This document shows positions 63,393 to 64,000 of a DNA stretch of 64,000 nt, one piece after another. Position numbers and translations under genes: made by a program. Each line of letters opens with the position of its first letter. Position 1 is the first letter of the stretch. The DNA comes from an uncultured Collinsella sp. (GTDB taxonomy: Bacteria; Actinomycetota; Coriobacteriia; Coriobacteriales; Coriobacteriaceae), in assembly GCA_900542315.1 (NCBI GenBank), contig UQMV01000008.1, forward strand, positions 5,588 through 69,587. The letters are read 5' to 3'. The notes below the pieces were generated by a model that worked only from the letters and a program-made list of their open reading frames with translations, made no database searches and was not told the origin of the DNA.

Positions 63393-63950
63393 TTATTGAT
63401 TAATACAGTTGGCCACGCGATCAAAATACGAGCAGGCCGCGATATGCTCCGTTATGCGTCGCTGTCCCTCGGCGGTATCGACATCCCACAGCTCATAGGC
63501 GCGCGCTTCGACCAGCGCAACGTCGACGCGGCCTTTGAGGATCGAACCGCCGCCGTCCTTGCCCTCAAGACACATAAGTGCATCGAACAGTTCCGCCGGA
63601 AAGAGCACCGGGCTCGAAGGCTCACCGTTGCACGCAAGACGCACCGGATGTTTGCGGCCACACTCGTCAAACGCACGAACCATAGCCTCAAAAGAACCCG
63701 AACTCACGAGCGGCTGGTCGCCCGGCAAAAAGAGGCAACCTTTCCAGTTGCGTTCGACTCCCCACGAAAGGCCCGCACGGACGCTTTCGCTGCGCAGCTC
63801 GCCATCGTGCAGCACGCACGGGCAATGCTTGTCCTCGCAAATCTGAGCGACCTCGGGCCAACGCGTCGAAACCACGACGTCAAAGCCCCGGGGAACCGAA
63901 TCGATGGTCCGGGCAATCAGCGGCTCGCCATAGATATCGGCAAGCATCTT
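63393..63950 (-). CDS. MobA-like nucleotidyltransferase (5' end lost at contig edge)
   Basis: The visible 186 residues match the MobA/MocA-type NTP transferase fold, which attaches GMP or CMP to molybdopterin. The frame opens at K-MLADIYGEPLIARTID, which corresponds to the Lys and strand after the missing GxGxRMG nucleotide-binding loop, so about 15-20 N-terminal residues are lost. LFLPGDQPLVSSGSFEAMV carries the metal-binding Asp region. The Met at 63947 is internal. Beyond 63950 the sequence is adapter. It probably serves the molybdenum hydroxylase system. Confidence 0.85.
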   Translation of the reverse strand, partial: KMLADIYGEPLIARTIDSVPRGFDVVVSTRWPEVAQICEDKHCPCVLHDGELRSESVRAGLSWGVERNWKGCLFLPGDQPLVSSGSFEAMVRAFDECGRKHPVRLACNGEPSSPVLFPAELFDALMCLEGKDGGGSILKGRVDVALVEARAYELWDVDTAEGQRRITEHIAACSYFDRVANCINQ

Positions 63951-64000
63951 AGATCGGAAGAGCGTCGTGTAGGGAAAGAGTGTAGATCTCGGTGGTCGCC
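63951..64000. other. Illumina TruSeq adapter sequence (not genomic)
   Basis: The final 50 bases begin agatcggaagagcgtcgtgt and continue exactly as the reverse complement of the Illumina universal adapter, ending in the ggtggtcgcc segment. They should be trimmed. Confidence 0.99.

Overview
The window is 64 kb of a high-GC, densely coding bacterial chromosome. The gene set, the shortened Actinobacteria-type spc/alpha ribosomal operon and the abundant short palindromic elements point to Coriobacteriia, most likely a Collinsella-like gut anaerobe. This is inferred; no 16S gene is present. The left edge cuts a copper ATPase gene. The right edge is not genomic: the last 50 bases (63951-64000) are Illumina adapter read-through, so the contig ends inside a MobA-like gene.

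Layout. 1-3.3 kb: copper export and sensing (copA, copZ, csoR) and a zinc-ribbon membrane protein. 3.3-7.2 kb: an amidohydrolase, a predicted Vsr/DUF559-fold nuclease with palindrome arrays on both sides, and an unknown gene. 7.5-13.7 kb: glutamate synthase (gltB-gltD). 14.1-16.6 kb: gpmA, mntH, rubredoxin. 16.7-19.0 kb: flavin reductase, smpB, a TPR protein, tRNA-Glu and tRNA-Gln. 19.3-26.1 kb: small genes, a lone serine recombinase, RNase R, ftsX and ftsE. 26.5-34.3 kb: split transketolase, a YitT protein, prfB, secA, rpmE. 34.6-43.9 kb: ACT protein, citrate synthase, two HAD phosphatases, adenine deaminase, tyrS, a U32 protein. 44.1-49.1 kb: class A PBP, argR, a glycosyltransferase, truA. 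49.1-58.9 kb: ribosomal block rplE to rplQ, including secY, adk, map, infA and rpoA. 59.2-63.95 kb: xdhC, yqeB, yqeC, hydantoinase and a MobA-like gene, which look like accessory genes for a selenium-dependent molybdenum hydroxylase.

The most striking content lies between genes. Nine copies of a 57-bp palindrome have 17-bp arms and an invariant 23-nt loop; within arrays the arms repeat every 40 bp in alternating orientation. Six of the nine flank the nuclease gene. Other families include a 47-bp element that forms inverted repeats around a HAD gene and supplies the stop codons of both neighbours, a ~68-bp palindrome with three copies, and gggacaggt-type hairpins.

Stop codons are also unusual for high GC. 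Of 62 readable gene ends I count 33 TAG, 27 TAA and only 2 TGA, and the RF2 encoded here carries Ser-Pro-Thr where the UGA-reading motif is normally Ser-Pro-Phe.
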